DNA of 64,000 nt from Fimbriimonas ginsengisoli Gsoil 348 (GTDB lineage: Bacteria; Armatimonadota; Fimbriimonadia; Fimbriimonadales; Fimbriimonadaceae): contig NZ_CP007139.1 of the NCBI RefSeq assembly GCF_000724625.1, positions 372,001 through 436,000 on the forward strand, read 5' to 3'. Under the pieces are notes generated by a model. The model was not told the origin of the DNA and searched no databases. It saw only the letters and a list, made by a program, of their open reading frames with translations. The position numbers and the translations under genes are program-made. Shown one piece after another: positions 38,278-48,400 of this stretch (within the stretch, counting starts at the first letter, position 1; each line of letters opens with the position of its first letter).

Positions 38278-40232
38278 GCCCTTCCTCCGACCGCGGCCTC
38301 GCGCGACTGCTCGATCCAGAGATTCCGATAAAGTCCGTCCGCTTCGACCAGCTCTCGATGGGTTCCCACTTGTACGATCCGGCCCTCGTGCATCACCACG
38401 ATCCGGTCGCAACCGACCACCGCCTTTAGCCGATGGGCGATCGAGAGAATCGTCATCTTCTCCCGAAGGCCGTCGATCGAGCGCAGGACCGCATCTTCGG
38501 TGCGCGGGTCGAGGCTGGCGGTGGCCTCGTCCAAGATCAAGATCTTGGGGCGGCGCACGAGCGCCCTGGCGATGCCGATCCGTTGGCGCTCGCCCCCGGA
38601 AAGCGAGCCCCCTTCTCCAATTTCGGTATCCACGCTGTCCGGGAACTTCGCCGCGAATTCCATCACGCCGGAGAGCTCCAACGCCAGGGCCACATCATCG
38701 TCCGTCGCCCACGGATTACCAAAGAGGACGTTGTCGGCGATCGTGCCTGAATAGAGGTAGGTGAGTTGCGGAACCGTTCCCACCTGATCGAGCAACCCTT
38801 GGAGCTGGACCTCCCGAACGTCGTGCCCGTCCACCCGGACGTACCCGGAGTCGGCGGCATGAAGGCGGAGCAAGAGCGAGACGAGCGAGCTCTTCCCCGC
38901 TCCGCTTGGACCTACGATGCCGACGAACTCGCCGGGATGGACGACGAGATCGACGCCACGCAGAGCCGGTCTTCCCTCTTCATAGGAGAAATGAACGTTC
39001 TGGAAGCGGATCTCTCCCCGCATCACGCCCATCTTCGGCGCGCCTGGGCGGTCTTCGAGGGTCGCCTTTTCGTCCAGCGTTTCTAGAATGCGCTTGCCCG
39101 GTACGAGCTGCATCTTTACGAGTTGGAGGAGCTGGACCAGGTTTTCGAGCGGCGCCTGCGCCGACTCCACCAGAAGGAAGGTGGCCACCCAGTCCCCGAT
39201 CGTGGCCCGTCCGGTCATCACCCGCCACGCTAGATATGTATAGATTAAGGCCGAGAAGGCCCACTTCATCCCCATCTGCAGTACGTTCTGGGCGAAGACC
39301 ATCTGGAACGCCTGCTGGATTCCCCGGCGGCGGGTGGCGGTGGCGGCGCTCTGGTATTTCGAGCGTTGGTAGCCGAGCCGCCCAAACGCTTTCAGAGTCC
39401 GAAGGCCGGCGATGCTGTCTCGGAGGACGCCGCTCTCATACTCCGTTCGCGCCTTCACCGAGAAGGCGGTCAGGCGGATCCGGTCGAAAGCCCGGCGCGA
39501 AAATAGGGTGAACGGAACGATGTAGGCGACCAGCAGCGCGCTGAGGACCGGGTCGATCAGGAACAGCAACGCGACGCCCCACGCCAATGCGTAGATCGTC
39601 TCTACGATCATCGGCGTCGTGCGGGTGATGAGCCCCATCATCCCCGGGTCGTACGGATCGACGTCGTTGGAGTAGGTAGCGATCGCCACCTCTTTGCTGT
39701 CCTGAGGCGCTTGGCCCGAAGCCGTCGGCACCGGGGCCCGCCCAGCGACCCGGAACATCGAAACCATGTCGCCAGTCGCCCGAAAAAGGTGTTCGCCGGG
39801 AGATCGGCGGCTCAAAAAGCTGAGCGGCAACCGGTGGAGATGGCGATAAAACGCGAGCCGGAGATCGAAAGTAGACCGCATAGAGCAGTACCACTCGAGC
39901 ACCTCCCGCCAGGTCGAGAGGATGGCGCTCGCGAGCCAAAACGCGGTCTGAAGCGCGACGATGCGGAGCACCGTTCCCCAACGCTCGTCGGCGGTCAGGT
40001 TGGTGGCGAGCAAAGCCCGGTTCGTAACGTCGCGAGTTAGGAAGAGCGCGAACTGTCCCAGCGGCACCGCGAAAAGCAGCAGCGCGATCCCCAGGATGAA
40101 CTTGCTGCGGTAGGGCCGAACGAATCTCCAGAACCGCCCAATGAGTTCCCACGTCTCGCGAAGAGAAAACGACGGCTCGGATGCGGCGTCGCTCGTTAGC
40201 TCTCTCGGGTCGGCAGCTTGGCGGGAACTCAT
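38274..40232 (-). CDS. ABC exporter half-transporter (membrane domain plus ATPase)
   Basis: A 652-residue type IV ABC exporter subunit. Membrane helices span about 35-340. The ATPase has Walker A GPSGAGKSS, signature LSGGERQRI, Walker B ILILDEATASLD and switch His in SIAHRL. The signature is canonical here but altered (LSVGQ) in its partner, as in asymmetric heterodimeric exporters. ATG 40232 is 55 bp after the small membrane-protein gene. The downstream partner overlaps by 4 bp. Confidence 0.93.
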   Translation of the reverse strand: MSSRQAADPRELTSDAASEPSFSLRETWELIGRFWRFVRPYRSKFILGIALLLFAVPLGQFALFLTRDVTNRALLATNLTADERWGTVLRIVALQTAFWLASAILSTWREVLEWYCSMRSTFDLRLAFYRHLHRLPLSFLSRRSPGEHLFRATGDMVSMFRVAGRAPVPTASGQAPQDSKEVAIATYSNDVDPYDPGMMGLITRTTPMIVETIYALAWGVALLFLIDPVLSALLVAYIVPFTLFSRRAFDRIRLTAFSVKARTEYESGVLRDSIAGLRTLKAFGRLGYQRSKYQSAATATRRRGIQQAFQMVFAQNVLQMGMKWAFSALIYTYLAWRVMTGRATIGDWVATFLLVESAQAPLENLVQLLQLVKMQLVPGKRILETLDEKATLEDRPGAPKMGVMRGEIRFQNVHFSYEEGRPALRGVDLVVHPGEFVGIVGPSGAGKSSLVSLLLRLHAADSGYVRVDGHDVREVQLQGLLDQVGTVPQLTYLYSGTIADNVLFGNPWATDDDVALALELSGVMEFAAKFPDSVDTEIGEGGSLSGGERQRIGIARALVRRPKILILDEATASLDPRTEDAVLRSIDGLREKMTILSIAHRLKAVVGCDRIVVMHEGRIVQVGTHRELVEADGLYRNLWIEQSREAAVGGRA

Positions 40233-40287
40233 TGCGGCGGAAACGGACTCCGCCCGAAGGAACTCGGGCGGAGAGGCGATGGGCCGG

Positions 40288-40464
40288 TCAAGGCTGATGC
40301 GGCGCGCGATGGTCCGGGTCTAGCAGCCGCTCGGCCGAGACCTTAGCCGGATCCACCTGAGGCGGAGCCTTCGCGAACGTAGCAAAAGCAAAGTATCCAA
40401 TGACCAAGGCGAGGGCGACGGCGATGCCTACGATGGCTCCCTTCGGTACCTCGGCGTTCTTCAT
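40288..40464 (-). CDS. Small single-pass membrane protein after prepilin gene
   Basis: A 58-residue protein starting at ATG 40464, overlapping the prepilin stop as ATGA, with its stop at 40288. It has a single membrane helix (about 9-29, [20 protein letters not shown]) and a polar proline-containing tail. It parallels the 89-residue protein at 7578-7847 in size, topology and position. I do not recognise a family. It could assist the pseudopilin or be a cargo of the adjacent exporter; both are inference. Confidence 0.65.
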   Translation of the reverse strand: MKNAEVPKGAIVGIAVALALVIGYFAFATFAKAPPQVDPAKVSAERLLDPDHRAPHQP

Positions 40465-41285
40465 TGAGAAGCCTTACACCAAGTTCCCCAGAACGTCGTA
40501 TCGAACGGCATGTTCCCGACCTCGGTTCCCGGACCGTAGGCGCAGGTGTTCGCCGCTCCGGCAGTCGCGTTGAGGATCATGACCTTCTTCATCGGGACCT
40601 TTCCGGCATGGCCGTCGCCGTAGGAGACGACGATCTGCTCCCGGTGAAACCCCTTGGCGGCGGCATATACGCGGTTGAACCGGTTCCGATTCGGGTCGGT
40701 CTGGGTGGACGTGATCGGGCACGCCGCCTCGTCGGTATTGAACCGCCAGCCGAGCGACGGGTTCGTTTCATCCGCGGTGATCGCATAGGCCTGTCGCTTG
40801 GCGATATCCTCCTGAGCCGACATAACGCGATAGGTGCGGTTAAACGTGATCGGGTCCTCGAAGCTCGACCAGCCGTTCCGATTGAGGGTGAGGGTTACGA
40901 GAGACTGCCAGGAGACGTCGGTGCCGGTGTCCGTCTTGACCGTAGTCCCGCGGGCGGCGTCGAAAACGAGCGCGTTGCTCTTGATGTAAGGCTTCACGAT
41001 CTCGTACCAACCCGCTTTGCCGCTCGGGCTCCAGATGCCGCCCGCGCCCGGATCGGTCTTCGGCACATTGAACTCATGCGGGTGCACGACGTCGTCGTAA
41101 TCTCCCGAATAGATCATTGCCGCGGTTCCGATCTGCTTGAGATTGGACAGGGTCGCGGTGGTCTTGGCGGCTGCCTTGGCTTGGGCGAAAACCGGGAAGA
41201 GGATGGCGGCGAGGATCGCGATGATCGCGATGACGACGAGGAGCTCTATGAGCGTAAAGGCTGAATTGCGAGAGGAGTGCTTCAT
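40461..41285 (-). CDS. Prepilin-type DUF1559 protein
   Basis: A 274-residue protein from ATG 41285. [18 protein letters not shown] has a slightly longer leader than its paralogs, followed by [14 protein letters not shown] and [19 protein letters not shown]. The C-terminal motif is [14 protein letters not shown]. An 84-residue upstream in-frame extension would run into the LacI gene and destroy the leader, so it is rejected. It is 22 bp downstream of LacI and overlaps the small membrane-protein gene. Confidence 0.9.
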   Translation of the reverse strand: MKHSSRNSAFTLIELLVVIAIIAILAAILFPVFAQAKAAAKTTATLSNLKQIGTAAMIYSGDYDDVVHPHEFNVPKTDPGAGGIWSPSGKAGWYEIVKPYIKSNALVFDAARGTTVKTDTGTDVSWQSLVTLTLNRNGWSSFEDPITFNRTYRVMSAQEDIAKRQAYAITADETNPSLGWRFNTDEAACPITSTQTDPNRNRFNRVYAAAKGFHREQIVVSYGDGHAGKVPMKKVMILNATAGAANTCAYGPGTEVGNMPFDTTFWGTWCKASQ

Positions 41286-41307
41286 GGCGCTTCGTTGCGA
41301 ATAAGAA

Positions 41308-42327
41308 TTAGGAGGTCTCGCCGAGCGAAAACTCCACGGGGAGAACGGTAAGACTCGGGACCTCTCGGCCTTCGAGACGATTGACGAGGAGATGAACCGC
41401 GCCCTGGGCAACGTTCGACCAGTAGGCGCGGACGGTAGTAAGAACTTTTGCCGGCTCGACCGGCGACTCGATGCCGTTGAACCCGACGATGGCGAGCTCA
41501 TCCGGAACGGCGATGCGATTCCCCTTGCAGTAGGCAAGGAGGGCGTGGGCGCTCGGATCGCCCCAGCAGACGGCGGCCGTAATGCCGAGCTCCCGCCGCC
41601 GGGCGATGAGGTCCGCTTCCGCTTCCTCCACCCGGCCGCGCCAATCCGAAGTTCGGCCCACGAACGTGGTCATGCCGAGTTCGGAGGCACGAGCTTCGAA
41701 CGCCCGCTGGCGACGTGAGGCGGAGTCCGATTCCCCCGGACACGCCCGGTAAAGCACCGTGCGATGCCCTTTCTCGTGAAGATGATTGGCGATCGCCGTC
41801 GAACCCGCCGCGTCGTCGGCGACGATCGAGGGAATCCCTTGGATCGCGTCGGTCATCGCGATCACCGGGAGATTGGACCCCCTGACCCGCGAGACCAACG
41901 GATCGCCCGGAGCCGCGATCAGGACGACCCCGTCGATCTTGCCGCCCGTAAGCTCACCGAACACCTCGTCCACGCTGTACCGATGGAAGGAGTAGTGGAT
42001 CATCAGATCCTTGTTGCAAGCTTCGCATCCCCGCTGGAGTCCGGTAAGCACCTCGGCGTGGAACGGATCGTGCGGCTCGAGGTGTCCGTAGCCGAAGTAA
42101 AGCCCGAGGATATTCGTCGAGCTCTTTCTCAAAGCTCTGGCCAGAACATTGGGCGTATAGCCCATCTCTCGGGCGGCTTCCAAGATCCTCTCTCGGGTCG
42201 CCGGCGAGACGCGGGTGTTGGATTTCGAGCCGTTCAGAACGACGGACACGGTGAACGGACTGACGTTCACCCTCTCCGCCACGTCCTTCAGCGTGACGCT
42301 CTTTGTTGTCCCATTCCTCGCGATCAT
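41308..42327 (-). CDS. LacI-family transcriptional regulator
   Basis: A 339-residue LacI protein with [23 protein letters not shown], hinge [14 protein letters not shown], and an effector domain (about 65-335) with [12 protein letters not shown] and [11 protein letters not shown]. It is first in the long exporter/GH127/citrate-lyase operon and likely controls it. A LacI-type palindrome is centred about 47 bp upstream of its start. Confidence 0.9.
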   Translation of the reverse strand: MIARNGTTKSVTLKDVAERVNVSPFTVSVVLNGSKSNTRVSPATRERILEAAREMGYTPNVLARALRKSSTNILGLYFGYGHLEPHDPFHAEVLTGLQRGCEACNKDLMIHYSFHRYSVDEVFGELTGGKIDGVVLIAAPGDPLVSRVRGSNLPVIAMTDAIQGIPSIVADDAAGSTAIANHLHEKGHRTVLYRACPGESDSASRRQRAFEARASELGMTTFVGRTSDWRGRVEEAEADLIARRRELGITAAVCWGDPSAHALLAYCKGNRIAVPDELAIVGFNGIESPVEPAKVLTTVRAYWSNVAQGAVHLLVNRLEGREVPSLTVLPVEFSLGETS

Positions 42328-42365
42328 CGAATTCCCAGCGCTTTGACCAAACCTTTAGTGAGGCT

Positions 42366-42383
42366 AGACCAAGCGATTGGTCT
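42366..42383. promoter_or_regulatory. Candidate LacI operator of the exporter/citrate-lyase operon
   Basis: AGACCAAGCGATTGGTCT is an 18-bp palindrome with central CG and one mismatched pair, matching the usual LacI-family operator form. It lies 39 bp upstream of the LacI start. A related word, CTTTGACCAAAC, is at 42341-42352, and its inverse GTTTGGTCAAAG at 42553-42564. Confidence 0.5.
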
Positions 42384-42876
42384 CATCATAACACAGGGCA
42401 TTTCGATTGTCGAAAAAACTTCCGAATGACTGGTGATAATGCGGAGTTCTCCGCCACCCCGGGCAGCTGCTCTCCAGTGCGCCCCCTACGTCCGAAGGAC
42501 GTGTAGCCGCAGGTTGGCTCGTACCTGCGTTGAGCCCCCCAACGATCCACAAGTTTGGTCAAAGGGCGAAACGCTCCCGCGCAGGTACGAACCAACCTGC
42601 GGCTACAACGCTTCGCGCTATCTATTCCCCTATCCCGGCGTTGCCAAAACCGTATTAGTAGACAATAATCTACTAACATCGACTACAATAGAAACGACGC
42701 ACCCAACTCCAAGCGCGTCAAAGGCAAAAAAAGAAAAACCACGGAACGAACCCAGATTTGAACCTGGCAGCAACCAAAACGAACCCAGGGAGCGGGTTTC
42801 AGGGCCGAAGACCCTGCTCAAGACCAACCCCAAGACTTTCCAATATTAAAGTCCCACAAAACAACCAATTACGCTC

Positions 42877-42882
42877 TATACT
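42877..42882 (+). promoter_or_regulatory. Possible -10 element of the patatin gene
   Basis: TATACT ends 9 bp before the GTG start of the patatin gene. No good -35 box or ribosome-binding site is seen, so if it is used the transcript would be leaderless or nearly so. Confidence 0.3.
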
Positions 42883-42891
42883 CGTTGTATC

Positions 42892-44409
42892 GTGTCTGAA
42901 ACAAAATGGTTAGCGGTGTCTTCAAACGGAGCGGTGGCGCTGGGGTCTTACGAGGCCGGGGTACTTGCTCAAATCTATGCGGATGTCGCCGCCCTAAATC
43001 AGCACTCGGGTGAGCAAGTCGTCGGCATCGACGCGATCGCGGGTGCGTCGGCGGGAGCCGTCACCGGAGCCCTCCTGGCCCAGGCCATCGCCACCTCCGC
43101 CAGTTCAGACTGGCTGACCGGCCGACTCCTTAAGGCCTGGGTCGAAGACCTCAACGCGGATACGCTGCTCGGAAAAACCGACAACGCCTCCCACTCCCTT
43201 TTCGATCCAACCGCGTTCGACGTCATCGCACCCGAGGTGCTCATGTCGGACGACGAGGTCCGGAGCGCCTGCGCGGGACGCGAGGTCCCGACGGTCGCCC
43301 TTTGGATCGCATTGACCAACGTCGGCGGCATCCCCTACACGATCCCGGTCTCCAACGGCGAGGTCATCGCCAGCCTTTACGCCGACTACGAGCCGTTCCT
43401 CATCGAGAAAGGGATTCCTCATCGGGCTCCGCCCATCGAGTCGCTGAAGTCGGATGCCCCGGACACCGGCATGCCGCTAAGTTGGAAAGAAGTGGAACTG
43501 GCCGTCATCACTTCCGGCGCGTTCCCGTTCGCTTTCAAGAACCGCATCTTAGAGAGGGACCTCGACAACTACCCGGATGCCGTACGTCCGGCCGACGGCT
43601 CGGCGAAGGTCAAATTCAACTACACCGACGGAGGCGTAATGAATAACAACCCTCTCGGCAGGGCGATCGACGCCGCTTCGTTCCAGGAGAAGTTGAGCGG
43701 CCATCGAGGTCCGCGAACGTTCCTCATCATCGAGCCGGACCCTTCCACCGCCCAGCAGGCACAGGCCAACCTGGCCAAGGTGAAAAACACGCTCGATCCG
43801 AATGGAATGCCGCCGCTACAACTTGGCGCCTCCCTAATCAACGCTTATTTCAATGAGGCGATGTACCGGGACCTCGCCACGGCGACAAAGACGAACCAGC
43901 GCCTCCAAGCCCTCAACGACACTCTTCAGGCGCTCGCCCTGCCCGACGAAGAAGCAGATGCGATTCGTAAGGCGGTCGGCATGGACTACAAGAAGGTGAT
44001 CGAGATCGACCGGATTCCCGGCGTCGCCCGGCTCCACCCGCTGGCTGGATCGTTTGCGGGCCACTTTGGCGGTTTCTTCGATCGGCGGTACCGCGTCCAC
44101 GACTTCGCCGTCGGCTGCTTGGAAGCCAGAAACTGGTTCAAGCGCTGGTACCCCGGCGCGGACGGGCTCAAGCCGGTGCTGGAGAGCAAGCTGGCCGAAG
44201 GGGTTTCGCCGGCCACCGTCGATCCGGGCGGCTTCGGCGGCATCGATGACAAGGCGCTCGGGCATACGAAGGACAAGGTGGCCGACCGGGTGGAGTCGCT
44301 GGTAGAGCACGCGCTCAAAGCCGGTGGCCTGCTCGGCCTTTTGGAACGGCCTCTCCTCGCTCTGGGCCGTCACGTGGTTCGCGAAGAGTTGAACCGAGTA
44401 ATGAAATAA
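42892..44409 (+). CDS. Patatin-like phospholipase
   Basis: In this 505-residue protein, SSNGAVALGSYEAGVL is the oxyanion-hole region, GASAGA (about residue 53) the GxSxG nucleophile motif, and YTDGGVMNNNPLG (about residue 245) the Asp of the Ser-Asp dyad. The family hydrolyses acyl chains from membrane lipids and serves as an effector in several bacterial immune systems. The start is GTG 42892. It lies upstream of a small gene with a good ribosome-binding site, and both converge on the MoxR-vWA operon. A cell-killing effector role is inferred from this context only. Confidence 0.85.
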   Translation: MSETKWLAVSSNGAVALGSYEAGVLAQIYADVAALNQHSGEQVVGIDAIAGASAGAVTGALLAQAIATSASSDWLTGRLLKAWVEDLNADTLLGKTDNASHSLFDPTAFDVIAPEVLMSDDEVRSACAGREVPTVALWIALTNVGGIPYTIPVSNGEVIASLYADYEPFLIEKGIPHRAPPIESLKSDAPDTGMPLSWKEVELAVITSGAFPFAFKNRILERDLDNYPDAVRPADGSAKVKFNYTDGGVMNNNPLGRAIDAASFQEKLSGHRGPRTFLIIEPDPSTAQQAQANLAKVKNTLDPNGMPPLQLGASLINAYFNEAMYRDLATATKTNQRLQALNDTLQALALPDEEADAIRKAVGMDYKKVIEIDRIPGVARLHPLAGSFAGHFGGFFDRRYRVHDFAVGCLEARNWFKRWYPGADGLKPVLESKLAEGVSPATVDPGGFGGIDDKALGHTKDKVADRVESLVEHALKAGGLLGLLERPLLALGRHVVREELNRVMK

Positions 44410-44431
44410 CCCTCACCTGTAAGGAGATTCC

Positions 44432-44854
44432 ATGGATATCGAAGCAATCGTCGCCTTAATTTCGAGCCTTCACGGCCACAGCTTTTACGACCTCATCAAA
44501 GCGCTGCACGACCATGCCTTCCACGCGCTGCCCCCCGGGCGCTGGACCGTACAGGTCGACGCCGACAAACTCGGCCACGTGGTCACCGCCCACTCCCTGG
44601 GACTGGACGCCCAAGAGGGGGGCTGGGTGCAATGGACCTGGACCCAAGCCGCCGCTCCTCGCACCTTACGCGCCTCCGGCGCGAATCCGCACGCGCTGAC
44701 CGTGACCGTCGACGGTAACGACAAAGACAACCCCCGAGTGGCCGCCACCACCGGCAGCGAAGGGCATTTCCCTCAGACCTTCTTGATCGTCCACGTAAAA
44801 TTCGACGATGCCGAAGGCGCTCACGATTACCGTTTTGCGGGGAGGCTCGGCTAG
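44432..44854 (+). CDS. Hypothetical protein paired with patatin
   Basis: A 140-residue protein with a strong AAGGAG site 5 bp before its ATG. The N-terminal third is helical (DIEAIVALISSLHGHSFYDL) with several His residues. The rest is beta-rich (WVQWTWTQAA, TVTVDGNDKDN, QTFLIVHVKFDD), suggesting a small beta-sandwich. No family was recognised. It starts 22 bp after the patatin gene. Its TAG stop shares the tetranucleotide CTAG with the stop of the convergent gene. It may regulate the phospholipase. Confidence 0.65.
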   Translation: MDIEAIVALISSLHGHSFYDLIKALHDHAFHALPPGRWTVQVDADKLGHVVTAHSLGLDAQEGGWVQWTWTQAAAPRTLRASGANPHALTVTVDGNDKDNPRVAATTGSEGHFPQTFLIVHVKFDDAEGAHDYRFAGRLG

Positions 44855-45414
44855 CTCCTTTTGGCGAGGATAGCCAAGTTGTCGGCGGTCAGCCTAAGGT
44901 CGCGCTGGAGCGCGGCCAACTCGGTGCGGAACACCTCGTGTTGCGCACTGGGCAGCTGATCGCCTTCGAGCTGGATATGCCACTTGGCAAGAAATGCTCG
45001 CAGGCTTCCGTTTAGCATTTTGATGGCTACCTCGCCGAACGAGAGGTTTTCTCCCTGGGTGGCCGGCGGAGCCGACTTCAGCAGTTCTCGCGATGTTCCG
45101 TACAGCGCGTAGAGGGAATTGAGGGCGACCTTGTCGCTTCCCGAGCCGGGTTCCAGTGGCTGGGTCGAAATGCGGGTCATCAACTCGATATAGAGGCTCC
45201 AAGCCGCTTGACGCTCCCGCTCGTCGACCTCCAACTCGACCTCCCCGATATCGAACGGGAACTTCACCTTGACCTTCGACACCCGCATCCGGCTGCTCGC
45301 CTGATGGAATCGCAAGGCCATTACGACGATCCAGGCGAAGATGAGAATCCAAAGAAGCGGCCCCGCTTCGACCTTCATCTCCTTTCCTTCGTTGACCAGC
45401 GTGAACAGATTCAA
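44851..45414 (-). CDS. Membrane-anchored hypothetical protein of the conflict operon
   Basis: A 187-residue protein with one membrane helix (about 19-36, PLLWILIFAWIVVMAL), then a basic turn and a mostly helical domain (about 60-187) with a short beta patch (KVKFPFDIGEVELEVDE). It lies 17 bp after the giant scaffold gene and is probably the last gene of that operon. It could tether the complex to the membrane. I do not recognise the family. Confidence 0.65.
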   Translation of the reverse strand: MNLFTLVNEGKEMKVEAGPLLWILIFAWIVVMALRFHQASSRMRVSKVKVKFPFDIGEVELEVDERERQAAWSLYIELMTRISTQPLEPGSGSDKVALNSLYALYGTSRELLKSAPPATQGENLSFGEVAIKMLNGSLRAFLAKWHIQLEGDQLPSAQHEVFRTELAALQRDLRLTADNLAILAKRS

Positions 45415-45431
45415 ATTACGATCTCCTTAGC

Positions 45432-48400
45432 CTAAACCTCGTGCCGCCCCGCCTTGCTCGGGGCGTCGAAGCTGAGATGATGAGACGCGGCCACTTGGGT
45501 TCCATCGCGGAACGTGATAATCATCCTGACCTCGAACGTTCCCCAACCTTCGGATCGCAAAGAAAAATCCGTTGAGGCATCCGTAGTCATCCTTACCGAC
45601 AGCGCAAACGAATCGTGGAGGATGTAGCGCACGGACCGAACGCTTTGCACGAACTCAGGCGACTCATCTAGAAAGAGACGCCAGCGAAAACGGCCTCGAG
45701 GATCGTCAGACTTGACTTGGCGAGCCAAGTTGCCCACCTTAATGTTGCGCGTGGGAAGCTTCTTCCAGATGGCCATGGCCGCCAAAAGCATTTCGGCCGG
45801 TGTCTCGTCTTGCAGCCAAGTCAGCAGATTTCTTGAATAAGTGGCGTCCTTTTCCTTACCTTGCCAAACCAGGAGCAGTTCAGTAGTGTTTTTCGTGGTC
45901 CGGTATCGGTGAAACCAAGCTTCGCAATAAGACTGAACGTCTGAACTATCCGGGCTCACGGTAAGCCAGGCGATCAAAACACTCTCAGCTTCGCGATGCC
46001 TTGAAAACTGCTCCAACCAACTGAGAACATGGGACCGAACGGGTTCCCTTATGTACGTAGCAAGCAGCCACGCCGCAAGGACCTTGCCCGCCTCTAAATA
46101 CGCGCCGTACTGGTCCAGCCAGGCCAGGAATGAGGCGAGCCGTTCCTCGCTGAGGCCGGTGCGTCCTTCTCGCATGCCCCGTTCGAGAAACTCGGTCCAA
46201 GCCTGTGCTTGTTCTTTTGCGATCTCGTCTCGGCGCTTTTCGCCTTCGAAAGCTCGTTCCAACCAACGCAACACCTGGGCGCCGTCATCGGTGGAACCGA
46301 CCGCTCCGTGGACTACCGCCATGTTGTGATGTTCGCGACGGCTCGAGCCGGCGAAAATGATGCACGGCGGTATTGGACGGCTACGTTCGGAAAGCCCCGC
46401 CAGCAGTTTGTAGCCGGCAAGCCGGTCGGGGGGGCGTGACATGTCCGTAACGATCGCGTCGAACGAGTAGCTGTCGTACAGCCGCAAGGCCTGGTCGGTA
46501 TCTAACGCTAGAGTCGTTATTGCCCCACTGTCAGTGCATCGATCCACTAGGTAGCGGTTGTTCCCTGGACGGTCGTCGACCCAGAGAATTCGCTTGCCCA
46601 GCCACGGCCGTCTTTCAGTAGGCGGCGCTTCCGCAAGTTGAAGCGCTTCTAATAAGGCCGATTTCCAAACCAATTGAGGCCGCTTCGGGGGCGCGTACTC
46701 GTCGAGGATCGATCGGACCGTTTGAACCACTCCCTCCACCGTCGGGATCGTTCCGCCTCGCGTAGACGAGAGGGCTTGTGCGAAGGCGTATGAGAGGTAG
46801 CCGTATCCAAGGACATGGCTTTCCTCGAGGTCTATCCCCAGCACGGCGCAACGCGTCAGTTTCTCCGCCACCGCCTCGATAAAGGGGGTCCTCCCCGCGT
46901 CCAGAACCACCAGCGCCCGTAACGACGGAAGGCGTTCCAACGCATCGTTTAGCTTGCGAAGGTCATATTTGTCTCGGTTGACGTCGATCCAAATCTGGTC
47001 GCCGTCTTCCTTGCCGAAGCCGTTGACGTGAACCAAAAAGAAGTCGTCCGGGCCACATTGGGAAAGAATTGAGTCGATCTCCGAAACCAGGACGTTTTCG
47101 GAGGGATCGTCCAAAGTGCTGACGGTAAATCCACGAGATCGAAGCGCCGCCGCCACGATTTCGTTATCGCGTCGCTGGTACTGGTAGCCAATGTCCCCGC
47201 TCACTACCAAGGCCCGCCATTGCTTCACCGGGCGGTCGATGATAGGCGCCGGAGGCGGAACATCCGTTTCGATCCGGCGGAAGTCCACCCGCGAACTACT
47301 TTCCGCATATGTCGCGAGGATCGGCAGGTTTGGGTGGAAAAGAACGCCGCCGTATAAGCCGGCGGTGCCGATTTGGAAGGAGGCGATCTCCTGCCACGAC
47401 TCGCAATTCCAAATGCGAACGGTGCCGCTCAATTCTAGACTCGCCAGCCGCCGGTCGTCAGAGCTGAAGGTGACGCCGACGACGACATCTGTGTGGTCTA
47501 GGGTGGTGTTCGACTGCCGATCGATGTTCAGGATATTGACCGAATGGTCCGAACTGGCCGAGGCAAAGATCGATCCAGACCGGTTCCATGTAATGGCATT
47601 GACGGCCCCACGATGGACGACGGAAGGGGCCATCTGGTGAGAAAATCGTATGGCGCCGTTCTCATAGCCTACGGCACACCGGGCAAGCTTGGGATGCGCG
47701 GCTACGCAGATAGCTCCGCTATTGGGAGCCGTGTACATGACCTTGTATTCGGTCCCTTCGCGGTGATAGGCAACGGCTCCGTCCTTTCGACTGCACGCTA
47801 CCGTGAGGTTGTCGGCGATGCCGATATCCTCGATTGGCCCGATAAGCGACCTCTCGTGAATGGTCCACTTGCCGGATTCCGGCTCGAAGAAAACCGGCCC
47901 TTCGGTCTCCAAACCGACCACCAGTCGGCGCATTCCTCTCCCTATGGCGACCGCTCGTGATCCCGGCGGCACGTGGAACCGGATCTCGCCGCTCGCCATA
48001 ATTTGAGCAATTCGTTCGCCTCCGGCGACGACAAAATCGGAGCCATCTGGCGCCCACGCTCCGCCGGAGATTTGACAACCTTCCAGCGTGGCGGCGTTGG
48101 CAAACGGAGTTCGCAGGTCGCGGGCGAGCGCGCGAACCAGGGCAGTCGGCTCGTTGACCCGGGCGTCCCAGGGGTACGAGGAGGTCGTTGTGCCGAACGG
48201 ACCCTCGTAGAGGATCGCCGGATGTTGGGGAAACTTGGCAACCAGGTCCTCGTAGCCGCGCTCCACGTCGTGATTCTTGTCCAAGTCAACGATGAGAACC
48301 GGTCGAAGCTCAGAGGCGGCTTCGACTTGAGCCTCAAAATCGAGGACGTCCGGCAACCGAAGGTCAACCCCGCAGTACCGCAAAAACTCCCATAGCCCGT

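Larger units (their letters stand above)
42328..42891. repeat. Repeat-rich divergent intergenic region
   Basis: This 564-bp gap separates the divergent LacI and patatin genes and holds no convincing gene. It has a hairpin at 42486-42506, then a 28-bp inverted repeat with one mismatch: arms 42502-42529 and 42580-42607, starting TGTAGCCGCAGG. An 8-bp palindrome TTAGTAGA-CAATAA-TCTACTAA lies at 42655-42676. The part from about 42620 is visibly more AT-rich and carries two copies of CGAACCCAG (at about 42757 and 42780). The small open frames there look spurious. Confidence 0.65.

Noticed and set aside
42630-42833. 67-residue minus-strand frame in the AT-rich gap
   Set aside because: No start-site support, no recognisable domain and it spans repeated words; treated as chance.
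42720-42850. tRNA-like T-arm (GTTCAAATC on the minus strand)
   Set aside because: The putative T-stem has a mismatch and no matching acceptor, D or anticodon arms can be built around it; the CGAACCCAG words are simple repeats.
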